Shown: in pieces, positions 1 to 10,646 of the stretch
Numbering within the stretch: the first letter of the stretch is position 1
How the letters are laid out: every line of letters starts with the position of its first letter
Assembly (NCBI GenBank): GCA_020635115.1
Contig: JACKAK010000001.1
Span: 372,001-436,000, forward strand
DNA length: 64,000 nt
Reading direction: 5' to 3'
Source: Halobacteriovoraceae bacterium
Lineage (GTDB): Bacteria > Bdellovibrionota > Bacteriovoracia > Bacteriovoracales > Bacteriovoracaceae
The notes under the pieces: model-generated
What the model was told of the DNA's origin: nothing
Database searches by the model: none
The model's input: only the letters and a program-made list of their open reading frames with translations
Translations under genes and position numbers: made by a program

Positions 1-1
1 T

Positions 2-658
2 GTTCCAGGCAGATCTGACAGTGATCGTTTGTCTGAACAAAGAGTGGTTGCCAGTGCACTAAGTATTCTTAAATCTGCTCCAGAAAGTCTTACCTGTACA
101 ATTGTTGCCAAAGATCAGTACAATCCTAGAAGATTAAAATATGCACAGGGCTGTTTTATATTATTTAATAGACAAAACTGTACGGCCGCATCTTGCCCTA
201 AAGAAGTCTACTACCGCGATAAACATGTTAAGGATCTAACATATGATGGGATGGCCAGATTTGACTATTTTCCTAATACCTACAAGACAAACTTGGATTC
301 TATATCAAGTAAGCTTGAGGAAAAATATAAAATCAAATCGAAAAAAATTTTAAATTTCTCATTATTGAAATTCTTCTTTGATATGCATAAAGATGGAATC
401 GTTCATGGATTAGGTTGCGCTGAAGATATTCATCCTAGAAAGTTTTCTCGTGATCTCTTCAATCAATGTACTCCGATTCCATTTATCGTAGATGGTCTTA
501 GTGAAAAAAATGATATTAAATATTTAACCACCCGAAGTTCTTTGGATGATGTTTACTCTCCTCGAAGTATTAGATGGAATATCATTTTTACTTCTGTGAG
601 AAACTATCAAGAGTTTCATCCCCTAGGATCATGGAATTTGTATGGACTCTATAAATAA
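2..658 (+). CDS. Hypothetical protein, 5' end outside the window
   Basis: The reading frame is open from base 2, so the gene very probably starts before the window; a TTG at 29 is only an internal alternative. The visible 218 residues have no motif I recognise. They hold several cysteines (for example in the segments LTCTIVAK, CFILFNRQNC and CAEDIHPR), which would fit an exported, disulphide-bonded protein, but the part that would carry a signal peptide is missing. The 3' end overlaps the next gene by 17 bases, which suggests co-transcription and coupled translation with the two unknown genes that follow. No function can be assigned. Confidence 0.7.
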   Translation, partial: VPGRSDSDRLSEQRVVASALSILKSAPESLTCTIVAKDQYNPRRLKYAQGCFILFNRQNCTAASCPKEVYYRDKHVKDLTYDGMARFDYFPNTYKTNLDSISSKLEEKYKIKSKKILNFSLLKFFFDMHKDGIVHGLGCAEDIHPRKFSRDLFNQCTPIPFIVDGLSEKNDIKYLTTRSSLDDVYSPRSIRWNIIFTSVRNYQEFHPLGSWNLYGLYK

Positions 659-1727
659 ACTTATCATTTTAATGTTGTTCTGTACTTGCAACTATGCCCA
701 AGAAATGAAAGGCCTCCCAATTCTTGCGACCAAACAATCGCCCTTTAAATTAAGATATTTTTCACATGATGGCAAAGTCACTTACTACCAAAATCGTTTT
801 GGAAATTTATTACTCTCTACTAATTATAAAGTTGAGACTGTTATACAAGGCGATTCTCAAACTAATTACTTGATTACCGCCTCTGAATTCAAAAAAAAGA
901 TATTGGTTTCCGAAAGATCATCATTTCACTCTTTTCTTTCAGTATCTTCTCCCTATAAGATTTATTCAGTCGATCACGGTACAACCAAATACAGACAAAT
1001 AGGCCAAGGGTTGGCCCCAAAGATTCATCATATGGATAAATGGGCATCTTACTACGATAATAATGAAAATTTAATTTCATTTTATAATCTTGAAAGTGAT
1101 ATTGTTGAGATGAAAGTTAAACTTCCCGATAATTTTGACAAATATTTTGTACCCGAAGTCGCCATGTTAAATGCAGATAATATTTTCTATTCCGCAATCA
1201 ACAAGAAAGGAATACAGGCCGTTTTTAAATATAATCGCACAACAAAAAACTCAACTGTATTTTATCAAGAAAAAACTGCTTTCAAAAAAATTTACCTATG
1301 CCAAAACAAAACAGGTCTATTTTTAGCATCTTTTCCATCAAGTGAGAGTTTGAAACCAGAAACTTCCTCTGAAATTTATTTTTATAAACGAGATGAAAAT
1401 CATGTTGATACAACTCTCCCAAATCTTATTTATAATTCCAAAGGACATGATTTAGGTAAAATAGATTGCACCGCTTCCTCATCCAAGATCTTTTTTATAA
1501 AGGATTTTACACCTCAGTCTCAAAAGAAATCCTATGATCTAGTTGAATATGATCATAAAAGTAAAAAAAGTATAAGATTGTCAAACTTCAATTTTGTGAC
1601 AAGCTTTGTAAATATGGATGGACAGATTATTCTTTACTACCGGGGGAAATACTATCTGGCCTTTGGCAAAGTCGAATTGAAAGGTGATAATATCGAAGGG
1701 ATACAAGATAATGTTAAGTTTAATTGA
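642..1727 (+). CDS. Hypothetical exported protein, possible beta-propeller
   Basis: 361 residues starting with a hydrophobic stretch (LIILMLFCTCNYAQ) that looks like a signal peptide; the cysteines in it do not form a clean lipobox, so it is more likely secreted than lipid-anchored. The rest is rich in beta-type segments alternating with short polar turns (KIYSVDHG, ASYYDNNENLISFYNLES, YDLVEYDHKSKKSIRLS), a look shared by propeller-like proteins, but I see no defined repeat motif. It overlaps the upstream gene by 17 bases and the downstream one by 17 bases, so the three are likely one operon. I do not recognise the family. Confidence 0.75.
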   Translation: MDSINKLIILMLFCTCNYAQEMKGLPILATKQSPFKLRYFSHDGKVTYYQNRFGNLLLSTNYKVETVIQGDSQTNYLITASEFKKKILVSERSSFHSFLSVSSPYKIYSVDHGTTKYRQIGQGLAPKIHHMDKWASYYDNNENLISFYNLESDIVEMKVKLPDNFDKYFVPEVAMLNADNIFYSAINKKGIQAVFKYNRTTKNSTVFYQEKTAFKKIYLCQNKTGLFLASFPSSESLKPETSSEIYFYKRDENHVDTTLPNLIYNSKGHDLGKIDCTASSSKIFFIKDFTPQSQKKSYDLVEYDHKSKKSIRLSNFNFVTSFVNMDGQIILYYRGKYYLAFGKVELKGDNIEGIQDNVKFN

Positions 1728-2460
1728 AGTCTTTTTTATTGTCATATTTACATTGCAAACATTAAGCGCTGCCTATTTTGATATTTCAAAAAAGGAAAAG
1801 CTAGAAGAATATAGCAATGCTTTTCTAACTGGAATAAGTGAGCAAATCTTTGATGACAAACTCATATTTGCATCCCAAATAAAACTCAAAGCATTAGGAC
1901 GATATCAAGAAATCTTAGGAGAAGATTTTGAAAAAATAATTAAAATGTGTTTTATAAAAGAAATTGGTGGCAAACATATTTCAATTCAGCAATTTGATTT
2001 TTCAAGGTCATTTATTACTGAGTTTGAAAAAGCTCTCCCTGAATATAAAAAGAAATTTTCTTCACAATATCATAAATGGTTTATTCAAAAAATTTATAAT
2101 GATTTATATCTTATTGGAAAATCACCTTTATTCACAGATTTACAGATTAAAATGGATACAATAAAACCTGTCTCTTCCCAGAACACACTCAAATTTAAGA
2201 AAAAGGCAGATCTTATTTTTAACTGGGGAAATTTTTTGCTAAGAAATGATACTATCGACATCAAAGTTGTTATAGACAAAATCCTTCTTAATGTACTTGA
2301 AAAAACTCTACTGTTTTCAGAAATATACAGCGGACTTACATACAATCAAGTACTATCTGTTGTTATTTCTCCATCCTATTCTCCAAAGGCATTTAATATA
2401 AGCATTTCAACAAAATCAGAAGATGAGAAAAATTTGAGCAAAAAAATAAATGATCTTTAA
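1711..2460 (+). CDS. Hypothetical exported protein
   Basis: 249 residues from ATG 1711; I prefer this to the GTG at 1684 because a GAAGGG stretch lies about ten bases upstream and the protein then begins directly with a signal-peptide-like segment (MLSLIEVFFIVIFTLQTLSA). The body is lysine- and phenylalanine-rich and mostly helical in appearance, with no recognised motif. It overlaps the previous gene by 17 bases and ends 11 bases before the convergent pbpC stop. Function unknown; its neighbours suggest it acts in the envelope with the two preceding unknown proteins. Confidence 0.7.
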   Translation: MLSLIEVFFIVIFTLQTLSAAYFDISKKEKLEEYSNAFLTGISEQIFDDKLIFASQIKLKALGRYQEILGEDFEKIIKMCFIKEIGGKHISIQQFDFSRSFITEFEKALPEYKKKFSSQYHKWFIQKIYNDLYLIGKSPLFTDLQIKMDTIKPVSSQNTLKFKKKADLIFNWGNFLLRNDTIDIKVVIDKILLNVLEKTLLFSEIYSGLTYNQVLSVVISPSYSPKAFNISISTKSEDEKNLSKKINDL

Positions 2461-2470
2461 GAAACGTTTT

Positions 2471-4846
2471 CTAATATGAGACTGAAATATTCATTTCTCT
2501 TTGAGAATGTCTTCCCTGATCATCGACAACTTTTACAAGATGCTGGCCAGATACTCCCTTCCAGAAAAGTGGTTTTAATGGAGAAGTTTTTCCTAGAAAC
2601 TCCTCATCCACATACCAAAAAATGTTTCTGACATCAGAATCTACTTTCGCAGAGAGTGGAATGAGGTTTTTATCGTCATTCACCCTAATATGATAATCTA
2701 TACCATGCTGGGGAGAAAGTATCACCGGATCATTATCAGATAAAACCCTATCAGAAATTTTACATTCATTTGAATATGAAGGTAACTCTTTAAGCGGTAA
2801 ACCAATATTTTTTTGTATTTCCAATATTTTTGAAGGCCAGACCTCTACAATTTTTTCTTCAATACTATCATTTGTCGTACTACAAGCTCTAAGTTTTGTT
2901 TTTTTATTAATTTTGATTTTTCTATGAACATTACATTTTTGAATTGATGAAACTCCAGGCAGATAAAGAGAACTTACAGTGCTTTTACAATTTTTAGTGG
3001 GAATCATACCGCTTTTTGAACAAACATCTACATGAGATAATTTATAAGAATCTTGTTTTAAATCAATAAAATTATCAGGAACAAAATTCTTTAACTTATC
3101 TACAATATCAAAAAAAAGCGGCGAGGCCGTATCATGTCCGATAAAATAAGGATTACCCTGTCCATCAAAATTTCCAACCCATACACCAACAACATAGGGC
3201 CCATAAAGTCCGATAGACCAAGCATCTCTTAAACCAAATGAAGTTCCTGTTTTCCAGTAAACTTCGTGCTTTCTTTTCGTAAATTTCTCAATCATACCAC
3301 TTGAAGGTCTTGGATTATTGGCCAATACATTCATTAACATAGCTACCGCCTGAGGACTAAGAACTTCAGTACTTGCAGATTCAATATTATCTTTTTTCCA
3401 TTTAATTTCTCTTACTTTTCCTTGATTTCCTAAAATAGAATAGAGTTTTGATAAATCTAATAGTGACATTTCTTTTCCGCCTAAAACAAGAGAGCTACCA
3501 TAAATATCTAACTCCTCATCTTCTATGACACCTGTACTTTTTAAAAAAGCAAAGAAATTGGGATTCTTAATTTTAGAATATAACCATACTGCAGGAACGT
3601 TTCTACTCGTAATAAGTGCGACTTCAGAAGTCATAGCACCTCTGAATTTTTCATCAAAATTTCTAGGTGTTTTGAATGTAAGAGGGATATCGTACATAAT
3701 TGATTTCGGGAATATAATTCCGCGTTCAAAACCAAGGGCATATAAAAAAGGTTTTAAGGTCGATCCTGGAGATCTTTTAGCAAATACACCATTATTTTGC
3801 CCGAGAATTTGATTGTCAAAAAAATCGGCTGATCCTACCAGAGTTTCAATTTCCATAGTATTATAATTGACAACAATAGCTGCAGCATTTTTAATCCCAA
3901 TACTTCTTTTATGATGAATATAATTCTTAACAGCAGCATCAACTTTATTTTGAATTTTTAAATTTAATGTCGTTTCTATGCTATTTTCTTTAAATTCTTT
4001 TCCAATGATAAAATCTGTAAAATGTGGAGCTAAAAAAGGGATATTATTTGTAGAATAAATATTATTTCTCTCTACATTTTTAGCATTGAATTTTTTTCCA
4101 TCTTTTTGTAACACATGCCATTTTTCACTTAACTTCACTTTTTTATGGTAAATCTCGATTGGAATGGACCCCAATTCATTCAAAGAATTTAAAGCTGATG
4201 GATTCTGTGGGATAACACTAAGGAATAAATGCTCATTAAGACTGAGTTGAGTAATAGGTTTTTTAAAATAAATAAGACTGGCCGCACTTACTCCTACAAT
4301 ATTTCTACCAAATGGGGCAAAATTCAAGTATGCCTCCAAAATTTGATCTTTTGAATAAATTAGTTCAAATCCTAAAGAAATCAATATTTGTTTTAATTTT
4401 CCAATAATAGTTCTTGTTTGAAGATTGTATATTAATCGTGCTAGTTGCATTGTAATGGTCGAGGCCCCTACCATGCGCTCGCCCCTTAGATAGGAGACAT
4501 TAAATGCCTTAAGTAAACTAATTGGATTAAATCCAATGTGATATTTGAAATATTGATCTTCTTTTAATAAAAATGTTTCTTGTAAACCTATTGGAATATC
4601 TTTAAGATCGGCCCATAATCGATATTGCTCATCTTCAGATAAAGTCATTCTTAATAGTTGATTGTCTTTTGAATATATCGCTTTTGAATAAGTGAAAAAA
4701 CTCTTTATTGGATACATTTGTCTACAAATAGAGCAGCATATAATCCATCCAGCGAGGATTATAAAAGAAATCTTTAATTTCTTATTCAACACTGATTTCA
4801 GATAATTCTCCAATTCCCTGACAATTTGGATTATACATATGTTCAC
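2471..4846 (-). CDS. pbpC: Penicillin-binding protein 1C (bifunctional glycosyltransferase/transpeptidase)
   Basis: A peptidoglycan synthase of the PbpC class acting in the periplasm on lipid II. One N-terminal membrane segment is followed by a GT51 domain with the motif EDQYFKYHIG (catalytic Glu about residue 95), then a transpeptidase domain with SPGSTLKP (active Ser about 362), a TSRN box and KTGTSFG, and finally a C-terminal BiPBP_C-type beta domain ending near the carboxy terminus; this tail is typical of PbpC and not of PBP1a/1b. The annotated GTG at 4846 overlaps the alpha-2-macroglobulin gene by 65 bases; GTG 4792 or TTG 4789 just before the membrane segment are plausible shorter starts. 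The pairing with an alpha-2-macroglobulin gene is the same as E. coli pbpC-yfhM. Confidence 0.95.
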   Translation of the reverse strand: MNICIIQIVRELENYLKSVLNKKLKISFIILAGWIICCSICRQMYPIKSFFTYSKAIYSKDNQLLRMTLSEDEQYRLWADLKDIPIGLQETFLLKEDQYFKYHIGFNPISLLKAFNVSYLRGERMVGASTITMQLARLIYNLQTRTIIGKLKQILISLGFELIYSKDQILEAYLNFAPFGRNIVGVSAASLIYFKKPITQLSLNEHLFLSVIPQNPSALNSLNELGSIPIEIYHKKVKLSEKWHVLQKDGKKFNAKNVERNNIYSTNNIPFLAPHFTDFIIGKEFKENSIETTLNLKIQNKVDAAVKNYIHHKRSIGIKNAAAIVVNYNTMEIETLVGSADFFDNQILGQNNGVFAKRSPGSTLKPFLYALGFERGIIFPKSIMYDIPLTFKTPRNFDEKFRGAMTSEVALITSRNVPAVWLYSKIKNPNFFAFLKSTGVIEDEELDIYGSSLVLGGKEMSLLDLSKLYSILGNQGKVREIKWKKDNIESASTEVLSPQAVAMLMNVLANNPRPSSGMIEKFTKRKHEVYWKTGTSFGLRDAWSIGLYGPYVVGVWVGNFDGQGNPYFIGHDTASPLFFDIVDKLKNFVPDNFIDLKQDSYKLSHVDVCSKSGMIPTKNCKSTVSSLYLPGVSSIQKCNVHRKIKINKKTKLRACSTTNDSIEEKIVEVWPSKILEIQKNIGLPLKELPSYSNECKISDRVLSDNDPVILSPQHGIDYHIRVNDDKNLIPLSAKVDSDVRNIFWYVDEEFLGKTSPLKPLFWKGVSGQHLVKVVDDQGRHSQREMNISVSY

Positions 4847-7800
4847 TATATGATGGCGGAATTTTGAATGTTCCCGAGACAGTTGCCTTTAGTTTATATT
4901 TCATAGTAAAAACTGAATCCTTTAATCCTCCATAGAACACAACCCGGTCTTCTCTTTTATCTATAAAATCTAGGGATTTTTCACCACTAATTTCTAAATT
5001 TGAATTCAAATCTAGTTCAAATCCTGTTGGAAATAAATCTTTGACAATAATATCTTCAGAGGTGCAATTTTGTGGGACTCTGACTTTAACTAAAACCTCA
5101 ACGTTATCACCTCGCTTAATTGGCCCTTTTATGTTTTCATTTTTAAATATATACTCCTTAGATATTTCAAAGTTTTTTATTTTATGACTGGACAAGTCTT
5201 TCGGAAATCCTGAATCTGTAAAAGAGTAATATAAAGGTACACCACTTTTATTAATAATTTCAATTCCGATGATATCTTTCTTGAAACTTAACTCTCCTTT
5301 ACCAATTTCAAGTTTGTTTTTAGTTTCTTTTCCATTAACTAGTGTAAGTGAATAAACTTCAACATTATTTACTTCATCATTTTTATCCGGTAGAGAATTT
5401 AGAGCATAAAGAGCATGGGCGGCAGCGAGGGTATTTAAATTTTTGTTTAAAGTAGTAAATACTTCGATAGTTTTTTTATTATCATTTTCTGAATTGATCT
5501 TAGAAAAATGCCTTTTATTCAAATTCAAAAGCATTAAATCCTGCACATTTTTTGTGTAGTGAAGATAATTTTTCTCACGTATTTGATCTTTACTCATTGC
5601 CAGTGAATGAAGCTTGTCGGCCTGTTCCTGATTTCCAAGGAGCTGGTATGAACTGGCCAAAAAAACAATACTCAATTGATCGAGAGTATTTATTTTTCCT
5701 TGGGTTTCGAACTCTTTAATCAATTTATTCATCTTTTTGATGAATGGAGTTGTAACAATCTGATTTCTAGTCATTAAGTAAATAGCATATGTTTTTTCGA
5801 AATTATTGCTTATTGAATCAAATCCTTCTTTCAGAACTCTGAGTTGCGTTTCAATAAGTTGATGATTAATAGGAAATTCATTCTCTTTGGCCACTATTAA
5901 AAAATGTAGCACATGCAATTTTAACCAACTCTCAATTTTTTCAGTCCCAGGATAATAGACAATATCTCCATTCTGATTAATTCTATCTTGAAGTTGTGCA
6001 AGTATCATACGTATTGACTCATAGGATTTTTTTTGAAATTTACCTAGAGTAATGTATGGTATCCCTTGTGATATAAGTTGCTCAGTACATAAAAATGTAT
6101 ACTCATCTAAAAAATTAATAATATTTTTGGCAAATACCAAAGGTGTTTTTCCAACAATTATTCCTTTTTTTCTATTCTCGTTATACATTTTCTGACCAAA
6201 ATAGAGTTTTTTATCTTTTTCAATAACACCTAAGTTTCCTTGATTTATATATGGAATTGTAGGTCTTACACTTATATTTTCTTCTATTTGATTTTCGAAT
6301 TTATTTGTTTTTGCAATATATCGTAACGAGGACTCTCCAATTTTTTGTCCTACTTCATAGTTGAAGACATACTGATGATCTTTTCTATAACTTATTTTTG
6401 ACTTCAGTTTGTTATTTCCAGTATTTTTGATAAATTCGTCTGTAATGCTTTCAACTGAAACTTCATATTCTTTTTTATCTTCAATATTATTCATAACTGT
6501 TATTGGAATAGAAAGTTTATCTCCAGGTGAGGTCACTGAAGGAAGTGATGAAGACATAATCAGATCTGCTCTGACAAAGGAATGACTTAAAGCTCTGCCC
6601 ATTCTTTCTTTTGAAACGGCCACAGCTATTAACCTCATTTGTCCATTGAAATGTGTAGGAACTTTAAAATCCCATGTTTTGAAGTGAGTAGAAGATTTCA
6701 AAATACCTGACCAATAGGCGACCGGGGCCTTTCGCTTTTTTTGAAAAGGGTTAAGATTTGCAGATAGAGCTCCTCCACTCCCTCCTCCTTCGGTTAACAT
6801 ATCCTTAATGAGATTATCTTCAGGCATAATTTTGTATATATTCTGGATAGTGCGAGTATCTAATGATTTTTTTGCCAGGAAAAATGCAATTGGGTTTGGA
6901 TTTTTATAACCAGCAAATTGTAAAATTCCTTCATCAACTGCAAAGATAACAATGTCACTATTATGATTTGTTTTATAGTTAACTTTAAGTGTTTCTCCTG
7001 GTCTAATAACTTCATCATGCTTTAGTTCAATTTTCTCGGCCAGATTTTCTTGATTAATAGAAATAGGAAAAGCACCATAACTAACAGCAGAAGTGTAAAT
7101 CTCTGGAGAATTTATACTTCTAATTGCAACGATATTAACATATGCATTACCTTTTACATTTGCTGGTACTATTATCTTTTGCATGGTTGTTTTCTTATTA
7201 AGTTTTACCCATTTATGCTCATATACTTTTTCTTTTTCTATAGTGATTAAAGCGTGTCCTGTAAAAGGTGCTTTAATTTCCATTTGAATATTATCTCCTG
7301 AATTATAACTCTTTTTGTCTAGTTCAACTTTCAATTCCGCATTTCTTTCTAATGAACGTGTTAAATTTTGTTCTCCTCTAACGGTATATTTAAAATTGAA
7401 TAATTCATTGTTTTGTTCATCGAATATTTGCAACAAATATTCTCCCACGTTATTAGTATCCAAGTTAAAAACGATTCCTTCTTCATTCATATTAAACTTT
7501 TCATCTTTTAAAACAGATTCTGTTTTTGTTGATGAATATGCAAAGGTTCCATTACTTTGCTTAGTCAAGATATTCTCATAGGTAATTTTAGATATTGTTT
7601 TTTTAAGATTATTAATTTTTGTTTTTTTATAATTTTCATTTACCCCTATTATTGTAATAAAAGGACTATCTCCTTGCTTAATAAAAGAGTAATCGCCTGT
7701 AAGTTTATAACCTATCAAGTAGTCTAAGCTAGAAACAATTGTAGAATCAGTTGCTATTACGGATCTTCCACTTTCTTTTTCAAAAGCTTCAGTCACTACC

Positions 7801-10565
7801 GTCATTTGATAAATTTTGGGTGCATATTTTTCAAGGTCTATTTTCAATTCAAGCTGGCCAGATTCACTAGTTATTCCAGTACCTATTTCATCAGAAACTG
7901 TATCGAAATATTTCTGAGGATTTGAAAAAGTGAAATCAGGAAACTCTGAAACATTTATTCTGGCCTGGGTTAATAATAGTTTTGATTTAACTTTATTTCC
8001 ACTACTCACGACTCCAAAAAGATTTTTTAATTCAATATCTAAATTCAATTTAAAGCTTTTTACCCATCCTCGACTTATTTTTTCTCTGATAAAAGAATTT
8101 AACTTGAGTTTATCTGGTTCAAATTCTTCAACTTGAAAAGTAGTTGATCCAATCGAAAATAAACTTTTATCCGCCCCTTTATTATCTACACCAAAAAGGT
8201 TGGCATAATAGGTTCCCGTTTTAGCATATTTACTAAGCTTAAATATAGTATCATTAAATCCTGAAGCATTTGCTTCGAATTGTTTTGATAGGATTTCATC
8301 ACCTGAAGAACTAATAATATTAATAGCAAGTGGAATTCCCTTTAAATCATTTGCCCAGTTTTCTTGTTTGATAATATGTCCAAGTCTGACTTCCTCACCT
8401 GGTCTGTACATTTGTCTGTCAGTAAAGAGATAGGCCTTAAATTCATTCTCAGTATTAGAGTTTTGTTCACCTCCAACATCAAAACGAGAATATTCTAGAT
8501 TATCTTGGTAATCGTTAAAATTCATGAAAGCTAAATCTGACCCTTTTTTTAATATAATTCCGTTCGCTCGTTTAGTATAATCATCTGTTTTATAAACTGG
8601 GAAATTTACGATTCCATCACGATTGGTTTTACCTTTTAATACTGGAAATCCATTTTTTTCAACCATCGAAATTTCTACGTCTTCTACAGGCTCTCCATTT
8701 GAAATAGAAGATACAAATATTGATTTATTTCCAACGATATCATCTTTAATGATAATTCCTAAATCTGTGATTTGAACAAATTTCTGATCGATAACTTTTT
8801 CATCGTCATCGCCTTTAATTTTGACAAAAAACAAACCTTTTAAGTTTTGACCATTTTTAACTTTATTAAGATATTCTGAAAAATCAAGCGTAGTATAACT
8901 TGGGGATGTTCTTGAAGGATTTTGAACAACTTTTTTAAATTTTTGAACGTAGGATAAATTTTCATGTGAAAAATAATAAGGCGAATTAAAAATTATTTTA
9001 TCCTCTGAGCTATATGCGTTGGACAATATATGATGAACCTGTTCTTCGATTACCTGCCCAATTTCAATATTCAATTTAGATGTATTAATTGAATAAATGC
9101 TAAGTTTTTTTTCTCCTTTCAGTTGCAATATCTGTCCATCGCTAAGAAACTTTACAGTCTTAGGAAATTGTTCGACATAGAGGACATCATTAAAATCTTC
9201 TACTAACTTAAATTCACTTGCAGAATTCATTCCCTTCTTTATATGAAAATAAATATAACTACTATGTTCGGGGAAAATTTCTATTAAATGAGTTCGAGGA
9301 AATTCTTCAGCTGATGGCAATATATTATAGGTTAATTCTTTGTACTTTTTACTTGCTTCAACAATGTCTATGTCATATTTCTTTTTTTTCCAATTAATTT
9401 TTTTTCTTCCATCATTAATTGGAAGTTGAAATAATCTTAGTGATTTTTTCAAATCATCAACTTTAACACCAATTGATAATGGAACTTCTAGAATATGTTG
9501 AGGTAGTCCCTTTTGATTCTCAATTATATTTATACTAGGCACATTTACATGAAAATAATCATAGATGCCTGGTATTCTAAGTTTTTCAGTGAAACTTATC
9601 TCACTTTTTCCTTTTCCATAAAAGGGTTTCACTTCTCCTTCGAAAGATAAAAGAACTTCCCCCTCATTTTGAGGAATATCAATTTGTGAAGAGAGAACAT
9701 TGACTCTATCTTGCAATTTATTAGCACTTAGCGTAAATGACAGCGGCTTCACATTTTCTTTTTTACCCTCGTAGTTAATTTGTTTAAGTCTGATTAACTT
9801 TTCCATTTCAGATATATCAACTGGATTATTAAAAATTATGGTAAATATTGCGCTCCGATTTTTTGGATTCCTTGGATCTTCATACAACTCTGTGACAACA
9901 GAGTTTTTAACAAGTAAAGGTGTTTTTATTTCAAAAGATTTTTCTTTAAGAACAAATTTTGGAGAAATTAATTCATCTCCTAGTTTAATTTTTATTTTAC
10001 TACCAAGTTCCCAAGTTTCATTCGGTTTGAAAATAAGCGTACTCTCATCGGTCCATTTCCATTCACCTTTAATATTTGGTTCTAAGACTATGCCTTCATT
10101 TATTTTCTTTCCAATATTTTTAAGGGGAGCAACAGATTGTGAAAAAGTTATAATCAAAGGAGATATATTTTTATCTACTTTTTCATTTGAGATTGAGTAA
10201 TAGGTTTGTTGTATAGGTTCGACAGCAATTGATACGACATTTATTCCACTTGGAGGTGGTTGTAATAAATAAACTGCTCCTCCTAAAAGAGTAACAAAAA
10301 GTAAAATAAATAGAGGAATAACTATTTTTAAATTATTTAGAATATAACTTTTGATTTTTAGGAAAATATTCTCTTCTAATAGGACTAACCAAGCAGGCCT
10401 TTGCCATTTAAAATCACCAATAATTTTATGAATTGGCGATAGTCCTACAATTAAGCTTAGTACAATCAAAAAAAGAAAAATTCCATGTAAATAATAGAAT
10501 ATATATGTTGGAAAAAATCTAATCCCCACAATAAAATTAAAGATTATTAAAAAAAAGAAAACCAT
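4782..10565 (-). CDS. Bacterial alpha-2-macroglobulin family protein, membrane-anchored
   Basis: 1927 residues. Bacterial alpha-2-macroglobulins are thought to trap attacking proteases in the periplasm via a thioester, protecting the envelope alongside PbpC. The thioester motif is present as CTEQ (Cys about residue 1493; the commonest form is CLEQ). Other family marks are the macroglobulin-like MG domains, a segment TDRQMYRPGEEV before the MG3-type part, and a bait-like region followed by GGGSGG near 1270. Unlike E. coli YfhM, which is a lipoprotein, the N terminus has three hydrophobic segments within the first about 110 residues (the last ending LLGGAVYLL) and no lipobox, so it is probably anchored in the inner membrane. 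It is followed directly by pbpC. A TTGACA-type promoter lies upstream. Confidence 0.93.
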   Translation of the reverse strand: MVFFFLIIFNFIVGIRFFPTYIFYYLHGIFLFLIVLSLIVGLSPIHKIIGDFKWQRPAWLVLLEENIFLKIKSYILNNLKIVIPLFILLFVTLLGGAVYLLQPPPSGINVVSIAVEPIQQTYYSISNEKVDKNISPLIITFSQSVAPLKNIGKKINEGIVLEPNIKGEWKWTDESTLIFKPNETWELGSKIKIKLGDELISPKFVLKEKSFEIKTPLLVKNSVVTELYEDPRNPKNRSAIFTIIFNNPVDISEMEKLIRLKQINYEGKKENVKPLSFTLSANKLQDRVNVLSSQIDIPQNEGEVLLSFEGEVKPFYGKGKSEISFTEKLRIPGIYDYFHVNVPSINIIENQKGLPQHILEVPLSIGVKVDDLKKSLRLFQLPINDGRKKINWKKKKYDIDIVEASKKYKELTYNILPSAEEFPRTHLIEIFPEHSSYIYFHIKKGMNSASEFKLVEDFNDVLYVEQFPKTVKFLSDGQILQLKGEKKLSIYSINTSKLNIEIGQVIEEQVHHILSNAYSSEDKIIFNSPYYFSHENLSYVQKFKKVVQNPSRTSPSYTTLDFSEYLNKVKNGQNLKGLFFVKIKGDDDEKVIDQKFVQITDLGIIIKDDIVGNKSIFVSSISNGEPVEDVEISMVEKNGFPVLKGKTNRDGIVNFPVYKTDDYTKRANGIILKKGSDLAFMNFNDYQDNLEYSRFDVGGEQNSNTENEFKAYLFTDRQMYRPGEEVRLGHIIKQENWANDLKGIPLAINIISSSGDEILSKQFEANASGFNDTIFKLSKYAKTGTYYANLFGVDNKGADKSLFSIGSTTFQVEEFEPDKLKLNSFIREKISRGWVKSFKLNLDIELKNLFGVVSSGNKVKSKLLLTQARINVSEFPDFTFSNPQKYFDTVSDEIGTGITSESGQLELKIDLEKYAPKIYQMTVVTEAFEKESGRSVIATDSTIVSSLDYLIGYKLTGDYSFIKQGDSPFITIIGVNENYKKTKINNLKKTISKITYENILTKQSNGTFAYSSTKTESVLKDEKFNMNEEGIVFNLDTNNVGEYLLQIFDEQNNELFNFKYTVRGEQNLTRSLERNAELKVELDKKSYNSGDNIQMEIKAPFTGHALITIEKEKVYEHKWVKLNKKTTMQKIIVPANVKGNAYVNIVAIRSINSPEIYTSAVSYGAFPISINQENLAEKIELKHDEVIRPGETLKVNYKTNHNSDIVIFAVDEGILQFAGYKNPNPIAFFLAKKSLDTRTIQNIYKIMPEDNLIKDMLTEGGGSGGALSANLNPFQKKRKAPVAYWSGILKSSTHFKTWDFKVPTHFNGQMRLIAVAVSKERMGRALSHSFVRADLIMSSSLPSVTSPGDKLSIPITVMNNIEDKKEYEVSVESITDEFIKNTGNNKLKSKISYRKDHQYVFNYEVGQKIGESSLRYIAKTNKFENQIEENISVRPTIPYINQGNLGVIEKDKKLYFGQKMYNENRKKGIIVGKTPLVFAKNIINFLDEYTFLCTEQLISQGIPYITLGKFQKKSYESIRMILAQLQDRINQNGDIVYYPGTEKIESWLKLHVLHFLIVAKENEFPINHQLIETQLRVLKEGFDSISNNFEKTYAIYLMTRNQIVTTPFIKKMNKLIKEFETQGKINTLDQLSIVFLASSYQLLGNQEQADKLHSLAMSKDQIREKNYLHYTKNVQDLMLLNLNKRHFSKINSENDNKKTIEVFTTLNKNLNTLAAAHALYALNSLPDKNDEVNNVEVYSLTLVNGKETKNKLEIGKGELSFKKDIIGIEIINKSGVPLYYSFTDSGFPKDLSSHKIKNFEISKEYIFKNENIKGPIKRGDNVEVLVKVRVPQNCTSEDIIVKDLFPTGFELDLNSNLEISGEKSLDFIDKREDRVVFYGGLKDSVFTMKYKLKATVSGTFKIPPSYSEHMYNPNCQGIGELSEISVE

Positions 10566-10646
10566 AAAAGGTAATTTTTAAGGGTTTTGAATAAATATTC
10601 TTTAATATAAGCAATATACTTCTTCATATTAGTCCTTTTCAAATTC

